This document shows positions 22,158 through 34,232 of a stretch of DNA of 64,000 bases, one piece after another; positions within the stretch are counted from its first letter, which is position 1, and every line of letters starts with the position of its first letter. The position numbers were made by a program, and so were the translations under genes. Source of the stretch: Scalesia atractyloides (lineage: Eukaryota; Streptophyta; Magnoliopsida; Asterales; Asteraceae); NCBI GenBank assembly GCA_947069175.1, contig CAMTDV010000013.1:27097857-27161856 (forward strand). The letters are read 5' to 3'. The notes beneath the pieces are model-generated. The model did not search any database. It was not told the origin of the DNA and saw only the letters and a program-made list of their open reading frames with translations.

Positions 22158-22640
22158 AATTCCTACTGTTAGTTTTATAATCGTTTGATGGTCTTTCTAA
22201 CACGGCTCGTAATAAACCCAAACCCACTTTGGTCAAAGCCCATTTGATAGGAAGCAAACTGATACCTTTTAAATTGACCTGGTATGACCCGGTACCCGAC
22301 CCATGCGTTTTTTCCGAGCTTAGCAAAAACCATAAAATAAGGCCCAAAGATATATACTCTGAACAATCAGTAATGAAAAAAAACCCATTACTATATGCAT
22401 ACATATCATAAAGCAGAATAAACTATGAAACATTAAATGTGATTTGTTCACATATATCAGTTTTAACTAGTTTCAGTCATAAACTCTAAATCTTTGCGGA
22501 TATTTTTTAAAGTCTTGTCGTAAACTGTTAAGACTAGTAAATCCAATGCATCAGAAAATCTGCATATCCACAAACCTTGACTGACTGCTTCGTCTTGGAG
22601 GACTGTTCGGATATTAACAAGTGAGGTAAAGAATATGTCT
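22158..22640. other. Intergenic DNA, no feature recognised
   Basis: No gene or repeat boundary identified. Short ORFs on both strands overlap and show no family resemblance. Confidence 0.5.
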
Positions 22641-22689
22641 ATAATAATAGGCTAATAAATAAGTGTACCTTCTTCCTTTATGAAGCTGA

Positions 22690-24402
22690 TTGCTTTTCCT
22701 TAACAAGGTAATGCCAATGACAGTAACTTCAACTCCCCAAGTGCTTTTCGGCTTCCGAAGAAGAAGGCGACACAATTTGAATATTTATACGGCCTTGATC
22801 TTCTTGTTCAAGTAGCTTCTCATATGTAAACTAAAGAAAACTAACAAATAACAGATCGTCTATGTCAGAATAATTAAAATAATAAATAATAATGAACAGT
22901 TCACCAAATAATAAATCCCTTATATATCACTCTTACCTTAACAACATCGCTATTTTCTTCAAAACCGGTAAAAGTAATGAATGATCTTTAAGTTAGAGAT
23001 CGAGGACGGCAACACCATAGTACAGCATCCACAAAAGCTACATGAGCAAATGGTTTTTCATTGGTTTCTAGTTGTAGTTCAACATGCTCGAGTACTTACG
23101 GTGGCACCTCAATCACCTTTAGCTTCTCCAACTCTTTGAAATAAATATACAACTTTGTGTTGGGATTATTATATATAACGTTCACAACAAGGTAATACAT
23201 AAATGTTTGACCAAAGAAACAACCTGGCTATATTTGGCATGAATATACAAGTTCAAAACTTTGAATCAATTTTTCTCGTACAAAACTGCCTTAACTTCTG
23301 GAACCAAAGAGTGTCTATATAGCTATCAATATAATATTTGCATACTTGCTGTCAAAAGGTTTAAATGTCGTACCAGAGGCAAGAAGGCCCAGGATGAAGT
23401 AAAACTACAAGAGTAACCAAATCACACCAAATTTGGGGTACTGAACTCATTTTCAACGAAATCACAGATTGGATGTAATTGCAGTGTCCTCGTGACACCT
23501 TAAGGTTGTTGCATTTATATGTAGTAGCCAAAACGAATTTTTCAATGAAGGGGAAGTTGGATAGGAAGTCGCTAAAACCATTCGAGTATGGTAAGGGATA
23601 CCCCATGTAAGTCACTGTGGTTAGTTTTTTGCATGAAGCCAAGTTCATTCTTGATGCCCCTCTATTATACTCATCTACTAAAAAAGCGAAGATAGTTGTG
23701 GAGCTGAAATATCTATACTCTCAACTGGGTTCTTATAGAAAATCCAAACATTTTGAAGATTTTGATGCCCATGAACACAAAAACTTTTGAAACCCTTGCA
23801 ATTGTCAATACGAATTTTTTTTAGAAGACAGCAACTAGTGGTGATATACTTGATCACTTCATCTTCTATATTGACGTTTTTGAGTTTCAAAATATCTTAA
23901 ACTTGATAGCATCAACCATCAAGGAAGAAGGCAAATCATAGCCACATATGGTCAACGATTCTAACACAGAAACAGATAAGAGTATGTTAGGCAAAGGATA
24001 CTTAGCATAAACAGAACGTGATTCTGATGAGTTACTAATATCAATCTCCAACCCCTTCACGCCTTTCTTAAGAACTAACTAAAGACATCTGCTAACAATA
24101 TCTAACTCTGCAGGCTCCCGGATGGTTGTAACAAGCACGAGCAGGAGCGCGTGTGTAGTGACATCTTGATGGCAAAATCTAGACATGGTGTAGTCAACAT
24201 ACTTGAAGAAACTTCCCCGAGATAGTTGTGAGCCTTTGGTAAACTTATCCATACTGAAATCTAAAATCGGGAAAGAAGCGGTTAGGTGAAACCAAGTCTT
24301 TGACAGGACACTCATTCGAACAAGCTCTTTAGGCCAAGTTTTAAGAAAAAAGAGTATGATATGAACAATACATTCAGGAAGTTCTGTAATCCTATCCATC
24401 AC
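22690..24402 (-). pseudogene. F-box/LRR protein gene, disrupted
   Basis: From the ATG at 24402 the minus strand reads an F-box (DRITELPECIVHIILFFL, then VRMSVLSKTWFHLTASFP), followed by leucine-rich repeat code: LPNILLSVSVLESLTICGYD, LKLKNVNIEDEVIKYITTSC, NLQNVWIFYKNPVESIDISA, then FIEKFVLATTYKCNNLKVSR and LEKLKVIEVPP. A donor-like gtaagag after DVVK near 22936 and a last exon at about 22830-22690 (FTYEKLLEQEDQGRINIQIV) match the F-box/LRR layout. F-box proteins are substrate adaptors of SCF ubiquitin ligases; the F-box binds Skp1 and the LRRs the target. Breaks: a TAG after RCL at 24076-24078, a frame change near 23890, a likely lost base in the A run at 23680-23685, and several stops after 23360. 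It is most likely a pseudogene; the A-run break alone might be an assembly error. Confidence 0.85.
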
Positions 24403-25110
24403 TCCAAATTCAACTACAAAATTCTGTATCTATTGCTTACAAAACGTAATCAACATTAAAAGAATTATACAAACCGTGAAACAAGACGATTGATTTTCAT
24501 CCAAAAAAGTATCAAATTTTACATTTGCAGAAGATGATCGATCTCAATATATGCAATTAACAGAGCGGCAGAAGTATCACCTCAATAGCTGCGCAGAAAC
24601 ATATTAAAAAGAAACGGATGGCACCAGAATGCGTGAAGTCAGTTGATGTGATTATATAAAATCTTGTTTTTGAATTTGGCAAAGATTGCTTATTTACTTT
24701 GCAGCCATCCTGATCTCGCTTTATTTTTATATTTTATTTATCTATTTATTATACTATTTGGTTATTTTTATTCTTTATCGTCACAACTCAACCACCTTCA
24801 AAGAATCCTACAAATTCTAAAGGACGGTAGCAAAACAAATACAAGATAACAGTTATCGTTGAAACAGAAACTTTCAAGTAAAAATCCAGACATACAGAAT
24901 TCCAAACTTTATTCAGTTACATAAATTAAACAAAGTTAAACTCTTCATCATCCTTGAAGGATCTTGACTGATTAAAAATTGTTGCCCCATACGTCTTTCT
25001 CGGGTTTTTTTTGGCGCATTATCTACTGTTAACATGGACACCCTTCAACCAACATTATGTGGCCCTATATATGTCTTTATTCAGTTACATAAGTTAAACC
25101 AGACATTCCC
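24403..25110. other. Upstream and intergenic DNA of the F-box pseudogene
   Basis: No gene seen. The first 200 bases are the likely promoter and 5' leader side of the F-box pseudogene on the minus strand; no promoter motif can be fixed. Confidence 0.4.
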
Positions 25111-25183
25111 AACAACATTTCTTCGTGGTTTGGGGCAATCTTTGAGTGTATAACCAGCTTGTCTGCATCCGAAATAACTTTTG

Positions 25184-25409
25184 TGTTAAAAATAAAAGAT
25201 ATCAAAGATTGCGGGATCAGTCAAGCATCATCTCCCAAGTTAAGAGGGTCAAAGACAGCTAGTAAACAGCTACAAATCCAGCCGTAAACAGAGCTCATCT
25301 ACTATATTTAGATTACGGTTTTGTGCTATAAATTGCATACCTTTCTTTGTAATGTAACATACAAAAATATACACATCAATTCAGTGTTTTTTCAATCAAC
25401 CTTTTAACA
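25184..25409 (+). repeat. Copia 5' LTR
   Basis: 226 bp, TGTTAAAA...TTTTAACA. Contains a TATA-like ctataaattgc near 25327, the probable Pol II start region. Confidence 0.96.
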
Positions 25410-25507
25410 TGGTATCAGAGCAGAGTTCACGGTTCTAATACCGACCTGCTCATCACTTACCCTGCTCATCACTTACCCGAATCAATCATCCTCTCAACCA
25501 AGCTGCC

Positions 25508-28500
25508 ATGGCCGAAGCCGGTAACTTGGGAGAAGATCTATCAATCCAAATCGCCAATCTGCTCAAGAATGGCCTCAACCCACAAAATCGGAACCCAAAA
25601 TTGTCCGATAACCTTCAAATAAACCTCAAGCTCAACAGCCAGAATTATGCTCTATGGACCCGGATGATGAGGGTAGCCATAGGCGGTAAATCAAAAGCCT
25701 TTCTAAACCATTTATCAACCATTCCACCAAACCAAACCAGCGAAGAATATGAACAATGGGAACAAGACGACCTAGTCGTCTTCTCATGGCTCATACAAAA
25801 CATTGAACCAACCCTCGCCAGCAATCTAACCGAATTTCCGACAGCAAAATCGCTGTGGGATGCCCTGGCTATAACATATAGCAGTGGACGTGACAAGCTC
25901 CAAACCTTCAACCTACATGTCAAGGCGAATGAAATAAAAAAGAACAATCTCTCCCTTGAAGAATTGTGGATTATACTCCAAGGAGTATGGGGAGAAATTG
26001 ATCGGATTGACCCAAACCCGATGACCTGCCCAACAGATATCCAAGCATATCACAAAATCAGGACTGAACAGAAACTGTTTCAGTTTCTAAACGCTCTCAA
26101 CCGGAAATATGACCCTATAAAGAGGGAAATACTCCGGTTAGAACCCCTTCCAACCGTTGAAACTGCATACGCCACTGTCCGCAAGGAGGCCGCTCACCAG
26201 AATATGCTGGGAACACCTCTCAATGACACACAGGGTATCACAGTGGGTTTAATGGCCTCTGAAATCGAAGGGTTAGGGCTTGCATCAAAAGGCTACCGAC
26301 GGATCGATGGAAAAAGAACCGGATCAGGTAACAAGGATGACAAAACTCACCTCAAATGTGATCATTGCGGCATGACAAAACATACCCAGGAACAATGCTT
26401 CAAACTCGTCGGGTATCCCGAATGGTGGTCGGATGGCCATAAGAAGAGCACAAAGGCTACGGTTAAAGAAAAAGGGAAATCATCCAGCACCGGCAACCGA
26501 GATGTCACCGGAGATGGAGGCCGAAGCAGGACTGGTTTCGGCGGAATGGCTGGTGCACATGAAGAAGAAGAAGACGCAACAGGTAACGGGTTTGGGGCGC
26601 AGCCCTCAAACCCTTGTGGTTTTAACCATGATAATAAACCAAATTTGTCACATTTAGTCCCTAGAAATAAGGGAAATGCTAATATGGCCCAAGAAAACCA
26701 TAAAAAACAAAAACTATGGATCTTCGATTGTGGCGCGACCGACACAATGACTTATGAGCTGTCGGATATTATTTCAACAACCAAACCAGAAAAAACACAT
26801 ATTCAAACGGCAAACGGAGGAATAATGGATGTAAAATCGGGAGGGACTATTGAGATTTCACCCACAATAAAAATCTCTAATTGTCTTTATGTTCCCTCGT
26901 TATCACATAAACTGCTTTCCATCAGCCACGTCACAAAAGAACTCAACTGTATTGTCCTAATGTACCCTACGTTTTGTATTTTACAAGATATCAGGACGGG
27001 AGTGATCATTGGGCGTGGCACTGAAAATCAAGGGTTGTATTATGTGGATGAGGTGACTCAAAGTGGTGCTGTGATGTTGACTCATGGGACATCGGAACGA
27101 GAAGCTTGGCTATGGCACCGAAGATTAGGTCATCCTTCTGCAAATTATTTGCATATTTTATTTCCAAAACTATTTCCAGTTAATTCTATGTCACATTGTG
27201 AAACATGCGTTTTAGCAAAGAGCCATAGGAAAACCTTTAAACCCAATAATACTAAGGCTGCTTTGCCATTTTCATTAATCCACTCTGACGTATGGGGTCC
27301 TGCCCCAGTTCTTGGGGGCAAAACCTTCGTTACTTTGTGATGTTCGTTGATGATTGTACCCGAATGACCTGGGTTTATTTTTTGAAAAACAAATCCGAAG
27401 TCTTTGAAAAATTCACTATGTTTTACGCCATGATCCAAACACAATTTCAAACAAACATCCAAATATTCCAATCCGATAATGGCGGTGAGTTTGTTAATAC
27501 CTCGTTTAAATTGTTTTTCCAAGACAAGGGAATAATCCACCAAACTACATGCCCAAACACCCCAGAACAAAACGGTGTCGCCGAAAGGAAAAATCGCATT
27601 TTGCTGGAAATGACACGAGCTCTCCTAATCGAATCCCAGGTCTCGAAATATATTTGGCCTGAAGCCCTTGCTACCGCTACCTATCTTCTCAACCGACTCC
27701 CAACAAATATCCTAAAACTTAACACTCCGTTACACACCCTTTCAAAATTTTTCAAACTACCCTCAGTTCTTACTCTTCAACCATGAATCTTTGGATGTAC
27801 TGCCTTTGTTCACATACCTAAATCAGATCAAACCAAACTTGACCCTTGTGCTGAAAAATGTGTCTTTGTTGGGTATGGAATGAATCAAAAGGGATACAGA
27901 TGTTATAATCCAAAAACACGTCATATGTTCACCACAATAAACTGTGACTTTCTTGAAACCGAGTATTACTACAATTCCCAACTCAGTGGTCAGGGGGAGA
28001 AGGAATGTTTAGACACACTAAGTTGGTTGAAATATGTTCCCTATGTACCAACTACAGAGTCACCAGAGTCCAATTTCAGTGCCACTGAAGGCCCTAATGT
28101 TCCTCCTAACCTGGTGTCCGAGGTAAGTAATACTCATCCTATTCAGTCTGGTGATACCTTTGAAGTTTCTAATGACTCCGAAGATACCAATACTTCTAAC
28201 CATGAAACTGCCACAGAACAAGCTGAAAATTTGCAGGCAGATGAATCCAGACAAGAAGAACCACCATCAAGATATGTGTTACCCCCTAGAACAAACAGAG
28301 GGGTCCCTCCGAAAAGGTATTCTCCTGAAAAAGAACCAAGAAGATCTAGTTATCCTATAGCTAGTGTGGCTAATGGAAATTTCACTAAGGAAGCCAAAGC
28401 ATTTATCTCATCTGTTTATTCCGAAGAAACTCCTACAAACGTGGATCAAGCCTTAAAATCTAAACATTGGAAGGAAGCAATGAAAACAGAAATGGAAGCC

Positions 28501-29930
28501 CTAATCAAGAACAATACTTGGGAAAAGTGTACTCTCCCGTTGGGAAAGAAATCCGTGGGGTGTCGTTGGGTCTATACGGTTAAGTATAAACCCGATGGTA
28601 CAATTGAAAGATATAAAGCCCGACTGGTAGCAAAAGGGTATACCCAGACACATGGGATTGATTATGCTGAAACATTCTCCCCGGTTGCAAAAATGAACAC
28701 AATTAGGGTTCTTTTTTCGATAGCTGTAAATGAAGGGTGGCCACTTCAACAGTTTGATGTAAAAATGCCTTTTTACACGGGGACCTAGATGAAGAGGTAT
28801 TTATGGATGCTCCTCCAGGATTCACAAAAGAGTTCAAAACTGGAGAAGTTTGCCGTCTGAAGAAGTCTCTTTATGGTTTGAAGCAATCTCCCCAGGCTTG
28901 GTTTGGCAGATTTACGGTTGCTATGAAAAAGTTTGGATATAAACAGAGTAATGCCGATCATACTTTGTTTCTCAAAAAAAGAGGAAAATTCGTAACCTGC
29001 TTAATTATCTATGTAGATGATATGATCATTACAGGGAACGATAAAGAAGAAATGGTAAAACTAAAAGAAAACTTGTTTGCTGAATTTGAAATGAAAGATT
29101 TGGGCAGGCTTAAGTATTTCCTCGGAATTGAAGTACTAAGGTCAAAACAAGGAATTTTCATTAGTCAGAAGAAGTATGTCTTAGACCTGTTGGCAGAAAT
29201 TGGAATGATCGATTGCAAACCAGCAGATACTCCTATGAGTGTAAACCAAAAGCTTTATATGGAAGAAGGAGCAAAGTTAGCAAATAAAGAAAGATACCAA
29301 CGGCTGGTGGGAAAACTAATATATCTCTCACATACTCGTCCAGACATCGCCTATGCTGTAGGGGTAGTAAGTCAGTTCATGCACCAACCTCAACAGTCAC
29401 ATATGGAAGCAGTTTGGAGAATTATTAGATATCTCAAAGGAACAGTGGGTCATGGAGTCCTGTTTCAATCACATGGACACCTAAATGTTCAAATCTATAC
29501 CGATGCAGACTAGGCAGGAGATAAGGGAAGTCGGAGGTCAACAACAGGCTACTTCACTTTAGTTGGGGGAATCTTGTTACTTGGAGAAGTAAAAAACAAA
29601 AGGTGGTTGCTCTTTCAAGTGCAGAAGCTGAATTTAGAGGTATAGCTCGAGGTTTAACAGAAGCCATGTGGATGCGAAGACTCTTAGCTGAGATTGGTTT
29701 TCCGTCAAAAGAAACAAGTAAGATTATGTGTGATAATAAAGCTGCAATTCAGATTTCAGAAAACCCAGTACAACATGATCGAACTAAACACGTGGAAGTT
29801 GATAGGAACTTCATCAAAGAAAAATTGGAAGATGGTACGATTAACTACCGTTCGTTCGATCAAAGGATCAGCTCGCTGACATTCTAACAAAAGCGGTTAA
29901 CGGGAAAATTTTCAGCGATTGTTTGGGCAA
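25508..29930 (+). pseudogene. Copia Gag-Pol polyprotein with point lesions
   Basis: Start ATG 25508, 98 bases after the primer site. Gag (residues 1-260: LKLNSQNYALWTRMMRVAIG), CCHC knuckle (CDHCGMTKHTQEQC, about residue 279), protease (WIFDCGATDTMT, where the active-site Ser of DSG is Cys), GAG-pre-integrase (HRRLGHPS...HCETC), integrase core with SDVWGP, FQSDNGGEF and NGVAERKNR (D, D, E all present), RT with YVDDMIITG, and RNase H ending near 29930 (ALSSAEAEF, MCDNKAAIQ). Breaks: lost base in the A run at 27320-27323; TGA at 27784-27786 (probably from CGA); lost base in the A run at 28761-28765; TAG at 29511-29513 (Trp codon of DADWAGD); lost base near 29570; another frame change near 29850. 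All domains are otherwise collinear and full length. Confidence 0.95.
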
Positions 29931-29970
29931 GTTGAATTTTGGAAATCCAACTATTCAACTTGAGGGGGAG

Positions 29971-30194
29971 TGTTAAAAATAAAAGATATCAAAGATTGCG
30001 GGATCAGTCAAGCATCATCTCCCAAGTTAAGAGGGTCAAAGACAGCTAGTAAACAGCTACAAATCCAGCCGTAAACAGAGCTCATCTACTATATTTAGAT
30101 TACGGTTTTGTGCTATAAATTGCATACCTTTCTTTGTAATGTAACATACAAAAATATACACATAAATTCAGTGTTTTCAATCAACCTTTTAACA
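29971..30194 (+). repeat. Copia 3' LTR
   Basis: 224 bp; directly after the PPT. Same as the 5' LTR except C to A in acacatcaattc and TTTTTT to TTTT near the end. Confidence 0.96.
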
Positions 30195-30479
30195 TTTTGG
30201 ACAATCTGAAACACACACCTTTGTGGGGTTTCTCGCATATGTTACACCCTTGGTTTGTTTGGTTCAAAAGTTGAATTTTTAGAGGGGCTAGATAAGAGTT
30301 GAGGTGTTGGGTAGGGTAGAATGGGAAACATACCGAACACATTCACCGTCACGAGATCTCTTACGACTGTCTTCGAAATTCCCAAGCACTCTCTACTCTT
30401 TGTAACCACCTTTTTTTAGTGTTTGCCGCATGTGTGAACGTAGAAAAAGTAGAATTACTATGTGAATCATGTCACAAAC

Positions 30480-31010
30480 TAACCTCTGAAATTTCTTGGC
30501 TTGTTCATTTCACACCCCAAAACTCATGCGTGAGGTGTAACATTCATAAAAAACGGATTCTAGAAACCCGACTTATTTGATAAATCGGATCTCAAGCGTA
30601 ATAAATGAAAATACAAACTTTTATTAACCTTTATTATTTTTAATAATGTAGTTAATTAATTATGACATCCGCCATTTATCCGTACTCGAAAACCTGACCA
30701 ATTCTCATATCTAATTTTTTTTTAAATGTCAATTAGTATAACAAAATTGTCGTGTATTATTGTAAGTAATATAATTATTTTTGGAATATAAAAATATTAA
30801 ATCTATATATAATCTCTTTTAGTTACATTAGTGTATATAAAGGAAATAACCAAGATAGATCTGTTGCCGTCCAATAAATGTATCCATTGTTTTTCTACCC
30901 TAATCAACACTATGGAATATGTTTCTAAAAAGGTTATTTAGTTATTTTGAATTATATAAATGAGATGCAATGTTCAAATCAAACACATAACAAATATATA
31001 TATAATTATA
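30480..31010. other. AT-rich intergenic DNA
   Basis: No gene or repeat recognised. Confidence 0.5.
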
Positions 31011-31015
31011 TATAT

Positions 31016-31474
31016 GGGAATGTTTATTTGATAAGAAATTTAATGTGAGAATAAAAAGAAGAAAGACATAATGGTAAAATATTAAATAGTTTATAACTAA
31101 TCTCATTAATTATGTTATTTATCATTAATAAAGCAAAAACATTTTATCTACACATTTCAAAATTTATCCTACATATGTCTTACATTTACCGGAATTTATC
31201 CTACACACATGTAATTTACCCTACACATTTCAAAATTTATCTACACATACTAAAATTTATCTTACACATGTTAAAAACTGTCCTACACTATAAAATTATT
31301 TTATCTTAAAGAGTATATGAAAAAAAGAGTTAAAAGTTAATTAATTACAATTATAGATTTACTTATATGCCCTTTTTTATAACATTAAATACACACATTA
31401 AATGAATAATTTCTATTGATTTAAAAGTTATTCTTTTTATTCTTACAAAATTTTTCTTCTCATTTGAACTATCC
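31016..31474 (-). repeat. MITE family A, copy 2
   Basis: Reverse complement of the 2104-2545 element and longer. Seven spaced ctacaca(t/c)-type units (31146-31300) are the reverse of the tgtgtagg units. The right end (gaactatcc) and left end are imperfect inverted repeats. Both sides are (AT)n. Confidence 0.75.
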
Positions 31475-31505
31475 ACTATATATATATATACACACATATA
31501 TATAT

Positions 31506-31919
31506 GGCAGGTTATCTTGAAAACGCTAAATATTGCAAGAACCATAAGAACGAATGAAAAAACCAATATAAGCCAATTTTTTTAATACAAGTCTCATTGT
31601 AATTAAAATACAAATCAAAAAAGAATTTACAAATCAAATAATTCATTTTTCTTTTCAAATTCACTCTTGTTAGATTTTACGCATGTGTAAATATAATAAA
31701 TTTACACATGTGTAAATGGCAAACTTACACATGTGTAAATTTTTTTATTTACGAATGCATGTAAATTTGAACATGTAAATTAGTTTTCTAACATTGCAAT
31801 TGGATAATAATGGCAAATGTAAAAAAAATTTGAATTTGAATTGTTTTTGACAAGTTCTCGTGATTTTTCATTCGTTCTCATAGTTCTCACAATATTTAGC
31901 TTCTCTTTTAAACTCTCCC
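31506..31919. repeat. MITE family B, complete copy with 56-bp inverted ends
   Basis: Left end GGCAGGTTATCTTGAAAACG... and the reverse complement of the right end GGGAGAGTTTAAAAGAGAAG... align over about 56 bases, identical through ctaaatatt and nearly so through gagaacgaatgaaaaa. Both sides are TATATAT, so TA or longer AT duplication is possible. Interior 300 bp has several acatgtgtaaat units and no coding capacity. The superfamily is not assigned. Confidence 0.85.
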
Positions 31920-31965
31920 ATATATATATATATATATATATGTAATATATATTGTATATAAAAGT

Positions 31966-32422
31966 AATGAAGTTCATGTGAGAAGAAAAAGAAGAAAGTG
32001 CATAATGGTAAAACATTAAATAGTTTATAACTTCTCTCATTAATTATGTTATCTTCATTAATAAAGTAAAAACATTTTATTCTACACATTTCAAAATTTA
32101 TCCTACATATGTCTTACATTTATCGAAATTTACCCTACACGCATGTAAATTTACCCTACAATTTAAAATTTATCTTACACATAATAAAATTTATCCTACA
32201 CATGTCGAAAATTGTCTTACACCATAAATTATTTTATCTTGAAAGAGTATATGAAAAAAAATGAATTATAAGTTTATTAATATTAATTAATGAAAATTAT
32301 AAATTTACCCATATGGCTTTTTCATAATATTAAATATACATATTAAATGAAGTAAATGAGAATTTCTATTGGTTTAAAAGTTATTTTTTTATTCTTATAA
32401 ATCTTTTTTATTTGAACTCTTC
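31966..32422 (-). repeat. MITE family A, copy 3
   Basis: Same family and orientation as copy 2, 46 bp beyond MITE B. Its two ends, gaagttcatgtgagaagaaa and (reverse complement of the right) gaagagttcaaataaaaaag, are inverted repeats. It carries the same internal 16-18-bp unit array. Confidence 0.75.
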
Positions 32423-32572
32423 ACATATATATATATATAATGTGGCAATGCTTACTTACTCCTAATTTACATCAAATTTAATTCTAAACTACTGCTTGCT
32501 TGAGTCTCTATCAAGTGAGTTATCCCCAATTAATCAATAAAAATACCATTCAAGAAAAAATAATATTATTAA

Positions 32573-32601
32573 TTTTATATTATTATTATTATTATTATTA
32601 T
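32573..32601. repeat. (TTA)n microsatellite
   Basis: About eight TTA/TAT repeats. Confidence 0.9.
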
Positions 32602-32959
32602 GTAAATATCAATGGTACTTAATCGTAGTCTAGTAATATGAAGTTAAAATATATTTTGTAATGACTTTATTTATTGGAAGTTAAAGTTACGTTGACAAAA
32701 CAAATTATAATAGAGGTTTAATGTAAATCGTAATTGGATTAAATAGGATATAACGAGGATTATTCTAAAGCTTCATTTACAAGAGCCTAATATATTCATA
32801 TACCTCTTCTACTTATTTGAACATCTTTGGTGTTATAGACGTTTCGTCTAGATCTATACGGGCAAGGCGTCTGGCACTAAATTCAAGGAGGCACTGGGGA
32901 ATGTCTAGCACATAATTCAAGGGGCTAGATTCATATAGCCCCGTCTAGATATAGACGAC

Positions 32960-33453
32960 CGTTTAGGATGTTGGTATTTTTTTTAAGTTGAAAATTAGTG
33001 TTTTGGTGAGGTAAATTGATTGTTTTTGGAGGGTAATGTTTTTTGAGTGAAAAATGGGTGTTTTGGTGGTGTAATTTGGATTTTTTTTAAGAAAAGTTTT
33101 ATTTTTTGTATAAAAATATTTTACCATTTTTGATCATTTAAATATAAGATTATTTTACATTTTACTTTTTCAAATATTACTTTCCATTAAAATATTATAT
33201 TATTAAATTTAATATTGTTTTCAACATTTTAATAAGAACTCAAATGTTATATCGTGTAAATAATATAATTTAACATTTAAAAATTATATGTTTTTCCATA
33301 CTATATTTCAATGTCGAATCAAGAATAACAATTATGAAGTAACCGAAAAACTGAAAACAAAACTTAAATATAACATATATAAGATAAGTTTGTACATCCA
33401 CAACAATATATATATACACACCACCAAATATAAAACATGAACATGTAGCTTGT
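32960..33453. other. Non-coding stretch between the left MULE edge and its second gene
   Basis: AT-rich, with two diverged copies of a gtgttttggtg-containing unit near 33000 and 33060. No gene seen. Confidence 0.5.
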
Positions 33454-34196
33454 CTATGCCTCTGAGTCGGAATCTGAATTTTGATGCTGCTGATGATGTG
33501 GTGCTCGAGGTGGTGGGAGTGGTATGACAGGTAAACCCTCTCTCTCTTTCGTCTATCATCTGCCTACCGAACCAACCAACCCATCAAATCCATAAACCTG
33601 TCTGCGTCGGCTCATAACTTCGGCTATGTTGTAGCCCCCGGGGCATGACCTTAAATAACGTGCCGAGGAAACTACGGCACCCCGGGAGGTGGTGCTGGTG
33701 GCTGTGGCGGAGATGGTCTGTCTAAATCCTTCGGAGGATCCTAAACGACCGCTGCCTCATTGCCGAAGGATAAACCAGATCGAAGTGCTCCGTTTGGGGC
33801 TCCAGAAACGATAGCTGACCTCCGCGAGTTTTAAACCGCTCGCCTAGTAGATCAAACCTGTTAACTAGCTTCATCCCCCTGATCGTCAAAAAACCCATCC
33901 ACTTCGATGGTATGGACGGCCATAAGTGCGGTCCATCTCCGGTAAATGACCCAACGAACGGGCAATGACGGTCACGTACGCGTCACCATACAAAATCTGT
34001 GTTCCTGCCGGTGATGTGTATAGGCGAAGTACTGGGCCAGACCGTGTGAAAGTGCGTACAACCTCTTGTACAAAATAAACAGTAGAAGAAAAATAGATCG
34101 GTACTCGTACACCACTCACGGCTGTGGCCGCGAGCCATAATAGAAGTAGCGAGCATCCTATGTAGATACCTGCAGATATTGTTAGCAAATACGGAA

Positions 34197-34232
<36 letters not shown>

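Larger units (their letters stand above)
25184..30194 (+). mobile_element. Young, complete Ty1/copia retrotransposon
   Basis: LTRs at 25184-25409 and 29971-30194 differ by one substitution and a two-base change in a T run. Target duplication TTTTG at 25179-25183 and 30195-30199 is perfect. PBS TGGTATCAGAGCAGAGTTC starts at 25410; PPT tgagggggag is 29961-29970. Total 5.0 kb. The near-identical LTRs point to the most recent clear insertion in the window. It landed in an older gypsy gag relic. Confidence 0.96.
25110..30480 (-). pseudogene. Gypsy gag relic with double Cys knuckle, split by a copia element
   Basis: Joining across one copy of the TTTTG duplication, the minus strand reads CNICEKPHKGVCFRL, then SYFGCRQAGYTLKDCPKP: two successive Cys-rich motifs of the kind found at the end of chromovirus Gag. 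In the second knuckle the first Cys and the His are both Tyr (TAT for TGT and CAT), so zinc binding is lost. Upstream code toward 30480 is too decayed to align. The piece right of the copia is 30195-30480, the piece left is about 25110-25183. Confidence 0.55.

Noticed and set aside
22102..22404. Overlapping ORFs on both strands near 22100-22411
   Set aside because: They shadow one another, cross the presumed LTR end and lack recognisable domains.
26362..26745. 127-codon minus-strand ORF
   Set aside because: Antisense shadow of the copia gag-protease region.
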